Positions 9,075-23,357 of a stretch of 64,000 bases of DNA are shown here, one piece after another. Source of the DNA: Pararhizobium antarcticum (GTDB lineage Bacteria; Pseudomonadota; Alphaproteobacteria; Rhizobiales; Rhizobiaceae); the NCBI RefSeq assembly GCF_001885585.1, contig NZ_LSRP01000073.1, positions 1-64,000 of the forward strand. Reading direction: 5' to 3'. The notes beneath the pieces are model-generated. The model made no database searches. It was given only the letters and a program-made list of their open reading frames with translations, and was not told the DNA's origin. Positions within the stretch are counted from its first letter, which is position 1. Every line of letters begins with the position of its first letter. Both the position numbers and the translations under genes were made by a program.

Positions 9075-10919
9075 TCAGGGGCGGATAAGCACCGAAAGTG
9101 GTGAAATCACCGGGTTTGGCCATGATCCGCCGACGAAAAAACGCAACGGCGCCGCCTCCGGCTGCGGCTTGGCTGCTTTCAACACGCCCGCCAGGGCAAG
9201 GCTTCCGGTTCGGTAGGGGATGCGGCCCGCCAACGTGAGCGTTTGCTGCTGGCCAACGATATCGGCTCTCGTCAATTCAGCGACGCCGTCCTTGATGGTC
9301 GCCTCGATATCGGCTGTCGAAAAAGCAAACGAGCCGGCCGTCACCTCCGAAAGATTGAAAAACGCATCCCGGGCCACCAGCGTTTCGAAGTCCGCGGCGT
9401 TGAAGTTGACGAGCTTTCCGTCGTTGACGGCCAGCCGGACCCGCCCGGACAGATCGCTGGCGGTCATGGCCCACATCGGCTTGTCCGTTGAAAGGTCGAG
9501 GCTGAGGTCGCCGCGGCCGAGCGGCAGGGGGCCTTCAAGCGCGAGCTGGCTGGCCAGCGATTCCAGATCGGCACCCTTGAGCGCAAGGGCCAGTTCGCCC
9601 CCACCATTGATCCATTGCTCGGCGATGGCGATGCGGCCGCTGAGCGAGCCGCCGGCATAACCGCTGTCGCCAATATCGAAGGATGCCCGGCCATCCCGCA
9701 CCATGGCGCCAGCGGCAAGATCGGTCAGCATGATAGGCCCGAGTTTGGCCTGTTGCGCTGACAGGCGCAGATCGAGACGCAGCCATTCCATGAAGCGGGT
9801 GTTGACGGTTCTGGCAATCCCGTCGGACGCAGCCGGCAGCGGTGCAAGCGCCCGGAACAGGGTGTTGAGATCAAGACTGTCGAAGGCCAAAGTTCCGCCG
9901 ATGCGCGGCAGGTGGCCGTCGGGCCGCGTGATGTCGAGAACGCCGGTCGCATTTCCACCGTTGAGCGCCAGGGTCAGATTGTCGAGCTTGAGCGCCTGCC
10001 TGCCGACCGTCATTGCTGCGTCCAGGCTGATGGCATCAACCGCTGCAGCTTGGCCGATATCCATTCCGACCCAGCGCAAAAGGGCCGAAACAGACGGTGC
10101 AGAAAAGGATGACTGTCCGGAAAAGAAGGCACTCGCCGAAAGACTGCCTGCACCGTCAAACGCGAAGTTGACCGGCGCCGAGGTCAACGCGGTGCTGATC
10201 GGCGTTCTGAGGCCGGAGAAAAACGACAGGGGATCATCGCAGACAAACGACCATTTGACGCTTTCCCCCTTGATAACGGCGGACAGGTTGGCCCGGATCC
10301 GCTCGGACGGGGTCGGCCAGGCAATGGTGCCGGTGATATCGGTGATGCGGTAATCGGTACCTGTTGGCTGGTCGGCAATGTCGAGGATGCCGTTTTCGAT
10401 TGTGATATCACCGATCGGTGTACCCTGCGCCAGCACGGGCTTCTGGTCTGGCTCGCCGTCCATCGCATCCGCCATCCATCCGGCCTTGCGCCAGTTGAGC
10501 GTGCCGTCCGCCAGCCGTTCGATGCGGAATGCCGGCGCTAGAAGATGGAAATCGGTGAAAACCGGCGTGCCGCGAAGAGCGGCCAGAACGTCGAAATCGG
10601 CGGTGATCGCCTGGGCTTTCGCCATGGTTTGCGGATTGTCTCCAACCGAGACGATGGTGACGTCGTGCAGCGTCAGGTGCGGACGCGGCCAGAAGCTGAT
10701 CGTCGGATCATTGCTGATGCTTGCAAGCCCGCCGGTCCAGGACGAAAGCGCATCTTCCATGTTCGCCTTGACGCTGGCCGTCGACACGAAAAGCGGCAGG
10801 GCGACCTTGAACAGCACCACAAGAAGGAAGGCCGCAAGCACCGTCAGTCGGAAGATCGTCGACTGCAAAACACCGCCGAGCCGGATTGTCTTGATCCTGT
10901 TCTGAAAGATGTTTTTCAT
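9075..10919 (-). CDS. AsmA family protein
   Basis: A 614-residue protein with an N-terminal membrane anchor (hydrophobic stretch near residues 22-40) and a long periplasmic part rich in beta-strand repeats ending in an AsmA C-terminal-like region ([23 protein letters not shown]). AsmA-like proteins are thought to help lipid traffic between the membranes. A longer frame exists upstream, but ATG 10919 gives the expected cytoplasmic tail plus anchor. It is divergent from acetoacetyl-CoA synthetase. Confidence 0.82.
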   Translation of the reverse strand: MKNIFQNRIKTIRLGGVLQSTIFRLTVLAAFLLVVLFKVALPLFVSTASVKANMEDALSSWTGGLASISNDPTISFWPRPHLTLHDVTIVSVGDNPQTMAKAQAITADFDVLAALRGTPVFTDFHLLAPAFRIERLADGTLNWRKAGWMADAMDGEPDQKPVLAQGTPIGDITIENGILDIADQPTGTDYRITDITGTIAWPTPSERIRANLSAVIKGESVKWSFVCDDPLSFFSGLRTPISTALTSAPVNFAFDGAGSLSASAFFSGQSSFSAPSVSALLRWVGMDIGQAAAVDAISLDAAMTVGRQALKLDNLTLALNGGNATGVLDITRPDGHLPRIGGTLAFDSLDLNTLFRALAPLPAASDGIARTVNTRFMEWLRLDLRLSAQQAKLGPIMLTDLAAGAMVRDGRASFDIGDSGYAGGSLSGRIAIAEQWINGGGELALALKGADLESLASQLALEGPLPLGRGDLSLDLSTDKPMWAMTASDLSGRVRLAVNDGKLVNFNAADFETLVARDAFFNLSEVTAGSFAFSTADIEATIKDGVAELTRADIVGQQQTLTLAGRIPYRTGSLALAGVLKAAKPQPEAAPLRFFVGGSWPNPVISPLSVLIRP

Positions 10920-11096
10920 TGTAGCCCGACGATTGTTGCGATCGCAGCCGATCCCGGCCTCTGGATAGGCTTTCAACCGCAAAAAATCAAACGCCAGGGA
11001 CCGGAAATGTCGCTGCAATGGCATTGCGGCGCGGGCCAGGCTGTTTATCCTGCGTCGCAGCATGATATAGCATCAGGCAGTGGAGTGGAGGACAGC

Positions 11097-13049
<1,953 letters not shown>

Positions 13050-13227
13050 GCCGAGGGCTGTTAACACTTTGGCGCCGGCAGAATTAACCAAAGCTTTCAC
13101 TTCAGGGGCGTTAGGTTAAATTTTAGCGGTCTGCGGCAAGGTTTTGTTAACGACTGACAGCGCATGGTGACCTCAACTTGATGGCGTCCAATGAGTGGGC
13201 TGCTCGCAGCAGAGGTGCTGCCACTGA

Positions 13228-13305
13228 CATGATGTCATCCCCTATCGAGATCTGTTTGTTGGCATTCAACTTATCGAGGCAGCCCATGGGTTGCCTCTTT
13301 TTTTG
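13228..13305 (+). ncRNA. Candidate trans-acting sRNA, mmgR/suhB-like
   Basis: The 280-base gap after acsA2 ends in a strong intrinsic terminator (stem 13276-13297, GAGGCA...TGCCTC with inner CCC/GGG, then eight T). Before it lies TATCGAGATCTGTTTG and GGCATTCAAC, which I associate from memory with the alphaproteobacterial mmgR (formerly suhB) small RNA family of about 77 bases. A palindrome TGACATGATGTCA (13226-13238) sits at the proposed 5' end and may belong to the promoter. The exact 5' end is a guess from the family length. In S. meliloti MmgR limits polyhydroxybutyrate and phasin build-up, which would fit the neighbours. Confidence 0.5.
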
Positions 13306-13329
13306 CCTGCATCAAGGCCGAACGGTGTG

Positions 13330-15012
13330 TCAGCGCGTCCGCTCCAGAGAGCGCGAGACGAGAATGACCGGGATCATGCCGGCGAGAATGATGATGATCG
13401 CGGCGACCGACGCATCTTCCACCTTTGCCCGCGACGCATCCTCGTAGACCAGCGTTGCCAGCGTGTTGAAGTTGAATGGCCGCAGCATGATCGTTGCCGA
13501 AAGCTCCTTCATCGTTTCGATGAACACCATCAGGGCAGCCGAAAGCACCGCCGGGCGCATCATCGGGAGAAGAACGCTTTTCAGCGTCTGCCCGCTGGTT
13601 CGGCCAAGCGTGCGGGCCGCCATGTCGAGATGCGGCGACAGCTTCTGGAACCCGGCTTCGATCGAGCCTTCCGCCATGGTGAGAAAGCGCACCGAGCAGG
13701 CATAGATGATGGCGAAGCCCGTCCCGGAGAGAAGAAGGCCGCTCGAAATGCCGACATGGCTGCGCAGGAAGGCATCCATGCCATTGTCGATGCCGGCCAG
13801 CGGAAAGAGCACGCCGATGGCAAGAACGGTTCCCGGAACGCCGTAGCCGAAGGCCGACAGGCGCCCCGCGAGGCCGATGAACCGCGAGCGGCTTGTGCGG
13901 GCCGCATAGGCGAGCACGAAGCCAAGCACGACGGTGATGATGGCGGCACAGCTTGCAACGAGGATGCTGTTCATCAGCGCCTGCAACAGTCGCGGCTCGA
14001 GGAACTGGTCGAGCCGCTTCAGCGCATAGCCGCCCAGCACGATCAGCGGAACGGCAAAGCCGAGCAGCACCGGCAGAAGGCAGGCGATCATCGCCGCCCA
14101 TTTTTTCCAGCCGGAGAGGCGCAGGCGGATGGCATCGTGGACGCCGGCCGTTGTCTTCTGGCTGGCGAAGCGCTGGCGCCGCCGCGCCGCACGTTCGATC
14201 ATCATCAATAAGACGACGAAGACCAGCATGATGCAGGCGATCTGGGCTGCCCCGGCAAGGCTGCCGCGATTGAGCCAGGTATCGAAGATCGAAAAGGTCA
14301 GCGTCTGCACGCCGAGGAACTCGACGGCCCCGATGTCGTTCAGGGTTTCCATCGCAACCAGCGTGATGCCGACCATGATCGCCGGGCGCGCCATCGGGAT
14401 CTGCACCTTGAGGAATACCTTGAGCGGGCTGGCGCCCAGCGTACGGGCCACATCGGCGGCGGCCCGGCCCTGCATCAGGAACATCGCCCGGCAGGCGAGG
14501 TAGATATAGGGATAGAGCACAGAGCCCAGAACAAGCACGGCACCGCCGAGAGATCGCACATCCGGAAACCAGTAGTCGCGGCTCGACTGGAAGCCGAAGA
14601 TCGCCCGGACCGTGGATTGCAGTGGTCCGGTATAGGTGAAGAGTTCGCCGAATGCGTAGGCCGCGAGATAGGCTGGAATGGCCAGCGGCAAAACAAGGGC
14701 GGCGGCGAGAAACCGCCTGAAGGGAAACTCGCAACTGGCGACCAGCCAGGCGGTGACGATGCCGGTGATGGCCGTCACGGTCCCGGTCAGGACAATCAGG
14801 AGCAGCGTGCGCCCGGTCGCGCGCGGAATGACATAGGCCATCAGATGCGCCCAGTCGCTGTCGCCGCCGGTGACCGCAAGCCAGGCGATGGCGAGAATGG
14901 GCAAAAGCACGACCGCGCAGGTCAGCGCCGCCGCCAGAGCAAGCAAGGGATGGGCACCACCGATACCGGCAAACAGCCGTGTGCGCTTCAGGACATGGGT
15001 ATCAGACGGCAA
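13330..15012 (-). CDS. fbpB: Iron(III) ABC transporter permease, two-domain
   Basis: A 560-residue permease with about 12 transmembrane helices, made of two fused permease domains each with an EAA-type loop (AADVARTLGASPLKVF and DMAARTLGRTSGQTL). This fused layout is typical of FbpB/FutB/AfuB ferric iron importers. The start is TTG at 15012 because the only nearby ATG is blocked by a stop. Its likely binding-protein partner fbpA lies 19 kb away beside rirA, and no fbpC ATPase is seen in the window. Confidence 0.85.
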   Translation of the reverse strand: MPSDTHVLKRTRLFAGIGGAHPLLALAAALTCAVVLLPILAIAWLAVTGGDSDWAHLMAYVIPRATGRTLLLIVLTGTVTAITGIVTAWLVASCEFPFRRFLAAALVLPLAIPAYLAAYAFGELFTYTGPLQSTVRAIFGFQSSRDYWFPDVRSLGGAVLVLGSVLYPYIYLACRAMFLMQGRAAADVARTLGASPLKVFLKVQIPMARPAIMVGITLVAMETLNDIGAVEFLGVQTLTFSIFDTWLNRGSLAGAAQIACIMLVFVVLLMMIERAARRRQRFASQKTTAGVHDAIRLRLSGWKKWAAMIACLLPVLLGFAVPLIVLGGYALKRLDQFLEPRLLQALMNSILVASCAAIITVVLGFVLAYAARTSRSRFIGLAGRLSAFGYGVPGTVLAIGVLFPLAGIDNGMDAFLRSHVGISSGLLLSGTGFAIIYACSVRFLTMAEGSIEAGFQKLSPHLDMAARTLGRTSGQTLKSVLLPMMRPAVLSAALMVFIETMKELSATIMLRPFNFNTLATLVYEDASRAKVEDASVAAIIIILAGMIPVILVSRSLERTR

Positions 15013-15183
15013 GGCTCATCTTTCCGCAGCGCGGGCAAGGCTCCGCAAAATGTCGAAAATGCTGGCGGGCAAACTGGTTCGCCACGCTCAACATTTCCTA
15101 ACGTATAATTCCCGAAACCGGAATTGCTTTGACTGGATGACTGGCGATTTCAGCGTTTTTCAACAAGAGCGATACGCGGATCC

Positions 15184-15597
15184 CTATCGCACCCAGATCC
15201 AGAGCGTTTTTGGATTGTGAATTGCCAGCCCCGCAGCGGAGAGATAGAGGCCGCGAATGCTCCTTGTCGCAACCCATATTAGGACAAGCCAATACAGGTT
15301 GCCAAACATCCGTACGCTCCAAACCGTTTCGTGCGGCGGAGACCGTGACGGAAGCCAAATCATCGTGACAAAGAAATAGAGAACCGCGACCATGCCCATC
15401 AAAAGGGCGATCAAGGTCGTCCTGTATTGGAAAATATAGTGACTTTGTTCGGGGCCTTGCGTTTGGGTGCTTCTTTTGCGCGCAATGAAGTGCGCAACAA
15501 TAATGAACACTCCCATGATGCCACCGAGAAGAATGAAGGCATAATTCTTGGCAATGGCGCTGTCGAGACTGTGGGATGTCAAACCCTGTTCGGTCAT
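15184..15597 (-). CDS. Membrane protein, DUF4870-like
   Basis: A 137-residue protein with three hydrophobic segments (about residues 18-40, 58-82, 96-115). The HYIFQYRTTLIALL and IRGLYLSAAGLAIHNP blocks match the layout I know for DUF4870 family proteins (Q-R-T membrane motif, then a short C-terminal K/R-G-L segment). GAGGATCATC precedes ATG 15597. Function unknown. Confidence 0.65.
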   Translation of the reverse strand: MTEQGLTSHSLDSAIAKNYAFILLGGIMGVFIIVAHFIARKRSTQTQGPEQSHYIFQYRTTLIALLMGMVAVLYFFVTMIWLPSRSPPHETVWSVRMFGNLYWLVLIWVATRSIRGLYLSAAGLAIHNPKTLWIWVR

Positions 15598-15638
15598 GAT
15601 GATCCTCGATACCTTCGGCTCTTGGCGCGTTCCGAACC

Positions 15639-19817
<4,179 letters not shown>

Positions 19818-19978
19818 GAACGGACCTGTTGGCAGAAACGTCACCGGGACGTAGTTATTAACGGTCTATTAATAACCGGGGGTTTCGCCAGGGTCCAGCA
19901 CGCCGTCCGATTGGCCGCTGCCTTTCGCGGTTGAAGGTTAATACCAGAGATCCATGCCCCACGCGCCTAATTTTTATA

Positions 19979-20005
19979 TGCGATGCACAATTATGTTGCA
20001 GCGCA
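19979..20005. promoter_or_regulatory. Paired TGC-N3-GCA sites upstream of the phasin gene
   Basis: TGC-GAT-GCA (19979-19987) and TGC-AGC-GCA (19997-20005) lie 18 bases apart, centre to centre, about 80-100 bases before the phasin start. TGC-N3-GCA is the core of the site reported for PhaR/AniA, the phasin and polyhydroxybutyrate repressor. The assignment is inferred from motif and target. Confidence 0.5.
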
Positions 20006-20079
20006 CAATATTTTCGTATACAAGATATCCAACATCAACAGGGTGCCTCTGGAGAGGGCCCGACACAGGAGCGCTGATC

Positions 20080-20529
20080 ATGGCTACCAAGAAAACAGAC
20101 GACGTATTCTCGATGACCTCCTTCGATCCGGCCAAGGTGACCGACAGCATGCGCGAATTTGCCGAAAAGGGCGCCGTGCAGTCCAAGGAAGCCTATGCGA
20201 AGATGAAGACGGCTGCCGAAGACGCGACCAAGACGGTCGAAGCGACGCTGGAAAGCGCCCAGTCCGGCACGGTCGAGCTCGGCCTCAAGGCCATCGACGC
20301 ACTGCGCACCAATGCGGAAAACTCGCTTTCGCACATGGAAGCGCTGCTCGGCGTGAAGTCGATTTCCGAACTGTTCGAACTGCAGACCGCGTTCATCCGC
20401 AAGCAGGCTGAACTGGCCATGGAACAGGCCAAGTCGATGCAGGAAGCCACCAAGAAGGTTGCCGAAAGCGTCACCAAGCCGGGCAAGGACGCTGCCGAAA
20501 AGGCCATGTCCACCTTCAAGAAGGTCTGA
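20080..20529 (+). CDS. phaP: Phasin family protein
   Basis: A 149-residue protein that coats polyhydroxybutyrate granules. It is almost wholly helical and heptad-like, with the phasin_2 core (ELGLKAIDALRTNAENSLSHMEALLGVKSISELFELQ at residues about 65-100) and a Lys/Ala-rich end. The start at 20080 follows ACAGGAGCG and gives the usual MATKKTDD N-terminus. A strong terminator follows at once. The paired TGC-N3-GCA sites upstream suggest control by PhaR/AniA. Confidence 0.93.
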   Translation: MATKKTDDVFSMTSFDPAKVTDSMREFAEKGAVQSKEAYAKMKTAAEDATKTVEATLESAQSGTVELGLKAIDALRTNAENSLSHMEALLGVKSISELFELQTAFIRKQAELAMEQAKSMQEATKKVAESVTKPGKDAAEKAMSTFKKV

Positions 20530-20576
20530 TTGCCGATCTGCGCGCCGACAGGCCTGCGCCGATCCTGATCCAAGAG

Positions 20577-20602
20577 CCGGGTGGGTTGCCACCCGGTTTT
20601 TT
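20577..20602 (+). terminator. Phasin gene terminator
   Basis: CCGGGTGG (20577-20584), loop GTTG, CCACCCGG (20589-20596) and TTTTTT form a perfect 8-base-pair intrinsic terminator 48 bases after the phasin stop. Confidence 0.92.
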
Positions 20603-20725
20603 CATGTCCTGCAATCCCCCGCTCCGTTTTTTCACGGGAAGGCACAAGTTGGGACTTGCAAAAAATGCGGACTGCCCGTATTTGACCCGGAAAGCCGCCC
20701 TGCAATCAAGGGCGAGCCTGTTTGT

Positions 20726-20802
20726 GCGGTTGTAGCTCAGTTGGTTAGAGCGCAGGATTGTGGATCCTGAGGTCGGTGGTTCGAGACCACCCAACCGTAC
20801 CA
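20726..20802 (+). tRNA. tRNA-His (anticodon GTG)
   Basis: A 77-base cloverleaf: acceptor GCGGTTG/CAACCGT, D arm AGCTCAGTTGGTTAGAGC, anticodon stem CAGGA/TCCTG with GTG at 20760-20762, T arm GGTGG-TTCGAGA-CCACC, and encoded CCA. The discriminator base is A73 and no G-1 opposite C73 is encoded, the form known for many alphaproteobacteria that use a divergent HisRS. The first acceptor pair is G-T. Confidence 0.96.
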
Positions 20803-21029
20803 TTCCTCCCCCTGAACGTGATGCTGTCTGGTTTCTCCACGCTTTATGTCGGCGTGTGCCCAAATCTCGTGGCCGCTTGTAAACGTCGTGTTTACCTCGT
20901 TCTGTGCCCTTTCCGCGCTCTCACACTTCATTAGGACTCTATTGACCGTTTGCGCCCTAGGGTCGGCCCGTTCGATGTAGAACCGGCACGCATGATGCGT
21001 GGCTGAAATGACAATGAGGCGAGTTGCAC

Positions 21030-23357
21030 ATGCGGTGCGGTAAATTTCTGGCGATTCCGGCCGGTGCAGTCGGTTTGACTCTGATCCTCCTGCCGATGAG
21101 TCTGCAGGCGCAGTTGATGCTGAGTTTTGCGGTCCTTGGCGTCATGTTCATTGGCATGACGCGCCCGGACAACAGCACCTTCCGGCTTGTCACCTTGGTT
21201 TTCGCCGGCATTATCGCTTTGCGCTACGGCTTCTGGCGGACCACCGAGACGCTGCCGAGCATTTCCGAGCCGCTCAATTTCATCCCCGGTTTCCTGCTCT
21301 ACCTCGCCGAAATGTACTGCCTCTGCATGCTGGCGATCAGCTTTTTCATGGTCGCCGATCCGATCAAGCGCAAGACGCCGGATATGGGTGCCCATGCCGA
21401 CCTGCCGACGGTCGATGTCTTCATTCCGAGCTATAACGAGGATGCCGAACTGCTGGCGGTGACGCTGGCCGCCGCCAAGTCGATGGCTTATCCCAAGGAC
21501 AAGCTGAAGATCTTTCTGCTGGACGATGGTGGTACGGATGCCAAGCGCAACCACAGGAATCCGCATATATCGGTCGCTGCGACCCGCCGCCATGAGCAGC
21601 TGAAGGCGCTCTGCGTGGCGATGGGCGTGCAGTATCATGCCCGCGAGCGCAACGATCACGCAAAGGCCGGCAATCTCAATGAAGGGCTGAAAATCTCTAC
21701 GGGCGAACTCGTCGTCGTGTTCGATGCCGACCATGCCCCGGTGCGCGACTTTCTGCGCGAAACGGTCGGCTTCTTCCGCGAGGACGAAAAGCTGTTCCTC
21801 GTGCAGACCCCGCATTATTTCCTCAATCCGGATCCGCTGGAAAAGAACCTCCAGACCTTTGCCCGCATGCCGTCCGAAAACGAGATGTTCTACTCGATCC
21901 TGCAGCGCGGGCTCGACAAGTGGAATGCCTCGTTCTTCTGCGGTTCCGCCGCCGTCCTGCGCCGTTCGGCCCTGGAAACGGTCGACGGCTTCTCCGGCCA
22001 GTCGATCACCGAGGACTGCGAAACGGCACTGTCCCTGCACTGCAAGGGCTGGAACAGCGTCTATATCGACAAGCCGCTGATCGCCGGCCTGCAGCCCGAA
22101 ACCTTTGTCTCCTTCATCGGCCAGCGCGCCCGCTGGTGCCAGGGCATGCTGCAGATCCTGCTGTTGAACCGCCCGTTCCTCGCCAAGGGTCTCTCGTTGC
22201 CGCAGCGCCTCTGCTACGCCGGCATCAACACCTTCTGGCTGTTCCCGCTGGCGCGGCTGGCCTTCATGTTCTCGCCGCTGCTCTATATTTTCTTCTCGCT
22301 CGAGATCTACAAGGCCAATATCCTCGAATTCGCCTCCTATGCCGTGACCTATCTCGTCAGTTCCTTCGCCATGCAGAGCTATCTCTACGGCAAGGTCCGC
22401 TGGCCGTGGATTTCCGAGCTCTACGAATATGTGCAGGCGGTGTTCTTGTTCGGCAGCATCATCAGCGTCGTGCGCAACCCGCGCAAGCCAACCTTCAACG
22501 TCACGGCCAAGGGCCAGACGCTCGACCAGAGCAAACTTTCGCCGCTGGCAAAGCCGTATTTCGCGATCTTCTTCCTGCTGCTCGCGGCGGCCCTTTATTC
22601 CGGCTACCGGGTGCTCACCGAACCGGTCGCCAGCGAGCTTCTGCTGATCGTCGCCATGTGGAACCTGATCAATCTCGGTCTTGCCGGTGCCGCCCTCGGC
22701 GCTATCGCCGAACGCCGCGAACTGCGCCGCAACCAGCGCCTGCCGGTCAAGCGCCATGCCTTGCTGCGCATCGCCGATGCCGTCTATACCGTCGTCATCC
22801 AGGATGCCTCCAGCGGCGGCGTGTCGATCGAATTCGTCGATCCGGAACCGAAGATGGACCTTGCCAACCCGACACGGGCGCAGGTCGAAGTGCGCCGCGG
22901 CGGCCAGACGATTGCCTTCAATGTCGTCTATCGCTCGCGCCGGACCCTGGACAAGGCATCGATCTTCGGCTTTGCCTATGCCGAACGCACGCCGGAAACC
23001 TTCATGGCGATTGCGGAGTTGATGTATTCCGACCAGTCGGTCCTGCAGGATCGCCTCGTCCGTCGCCAGGTGCGCCGCAATTTCTTCTGGGGCACGAGCC
23101 GCTTTGCGCTGTGGAGCCTGACGGAATCCTTGCGTGCCGTTCGCTACAGCGCCGGCCTCATCCGCGAAAGCGTCGCGCATTCCTTCGAGGATGCACCGAT
23201 GGTCCTCAACGACAACAAGGTCGTGCCTGTCGGTGTGTCCGCAAGGCCCATTGACGCACCATCCCCGGTTATTGCCGGCTCTGTTCAAACAGGGTCTGTT
23301 CAAACAGGCCCGGTTCACACAGGCCCGGTTCACACAGGAACGCAGCTCTATGGTTAA
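21030..23357 (+). CDS. bcsA: Cellulose synthase catalytic subunit (UDP-forming)
   Basis: Inner-membrane glycosyltransferase of 775 residues that polymerises glucose from UDP-glucose. The GT2 motifs are present: DDGGTD, VVFDADHAPV, the catalytic ITEDCET near residue 326 and QRARW near 365, flanked by membrane helices. The C-terminal PilZ domain has RNQRLPVKR near 565, the cyclic di-GMP binding arm. The extreme C-terminus is a four-unit five-residue repeat (G-S/P-V-Q/H-T). ATG 21030 follows GAGG at ten bases; a TTG at 21024 is possible. Its end overlaps the bcsB start by eight bases. Confidence 0.95.
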   Translation: MRCGKFLAIPAGAVGLTLILLPMSLQAQLMLSFAVLGVMFIGMTRPDNSTFRLVTLVFAGIIALRYGFWRTTETLPSISEPLNFIPGFLLYLAEMYCLCMLAISFFMVADPIKRKTPDMGAHADLPTVDVFIPSYNEDAELLAVTLAAAKSMAYPKDKLKIFLLDDGGTDAKRNHRNPHISVAATRRHEQLKALCVAMGVQYHARERNDHAKAGNLNEGLKISTGELVVVFDADHAPVRDFLRETVGFFREDEKLFLVQTPHYFLNPDPLEKNLQTFARMPSENEMFYSILQRGLDKWNASFFCGSAAVLRRSALETVDGFSGQSITEDCETALSLHCKGWNSVYIDKPLIAGLQPETFVSFIGQRARWCQGMLQILLLNRPFLAKGLSLPQRLCYAGINTFWLFPLARLAFMFSPLLYIFFSLEIYKANILEFASYAVTYLVSSFAMQSYLYGKVRWPWISELYEYVQAVFLFGSIISVVRNPRKPTFNVTAKGQTLDQSKLSPLAKPYFAIFFLLLAAALYSGYRVLTEPVASELLLIVAMWNLINLGLAGAALGAIAERRELRRNQRLPVKRHALLRIADAVYTVVIQDASSGGVSIEFVDPEPKMDLANPTRAQVEVRRGGQTIAFNVVYRSRRTLDKASIFGFAYAERTPETFMAIAELMYSDQSVLQDRLVRRQVRRNFFWGTSRFALWSLTESLRAVRYSAGLIRESVAHSFEDAPMVLNDNKVVPVGVSARPIDAPSPVIAGSVQTGSVQTGPVHTGPVHTGTQLYG
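23277..23336 (+). repeat. Four 15-base tandem repeats at the bcsA 3' end
   Basis: Units 23277-23291, 23292-23306, 23307-23321 and 23322-23336. The last two are identical (GGCCCGGTTCACACA); the first two differ from each other by one base. Each encodes G-S-V-Q-T or G-P-V-H-T. Gain or loss of a unit keeps the bcsA frame. The array ends 13 bases before the bcsB start, next to its Shine-Dalgarno sequence. Confidence 0.95.

Noticed and set aside
14316-14340. GGAAC-N16-CGTT on the plus strand
   Set aside because: It lies inside fbpB, antisense, with no plus-strand gene downstream. About one chance match per window is expected.
20632-20770. Frame with CKKCGLPVFDPESR...C pattern ahead of tRNA-His
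   Set aside because: It looks like a small zinc-ribbon, but the frame runs into the tRNA and has no start codon or ribosome site of its own.
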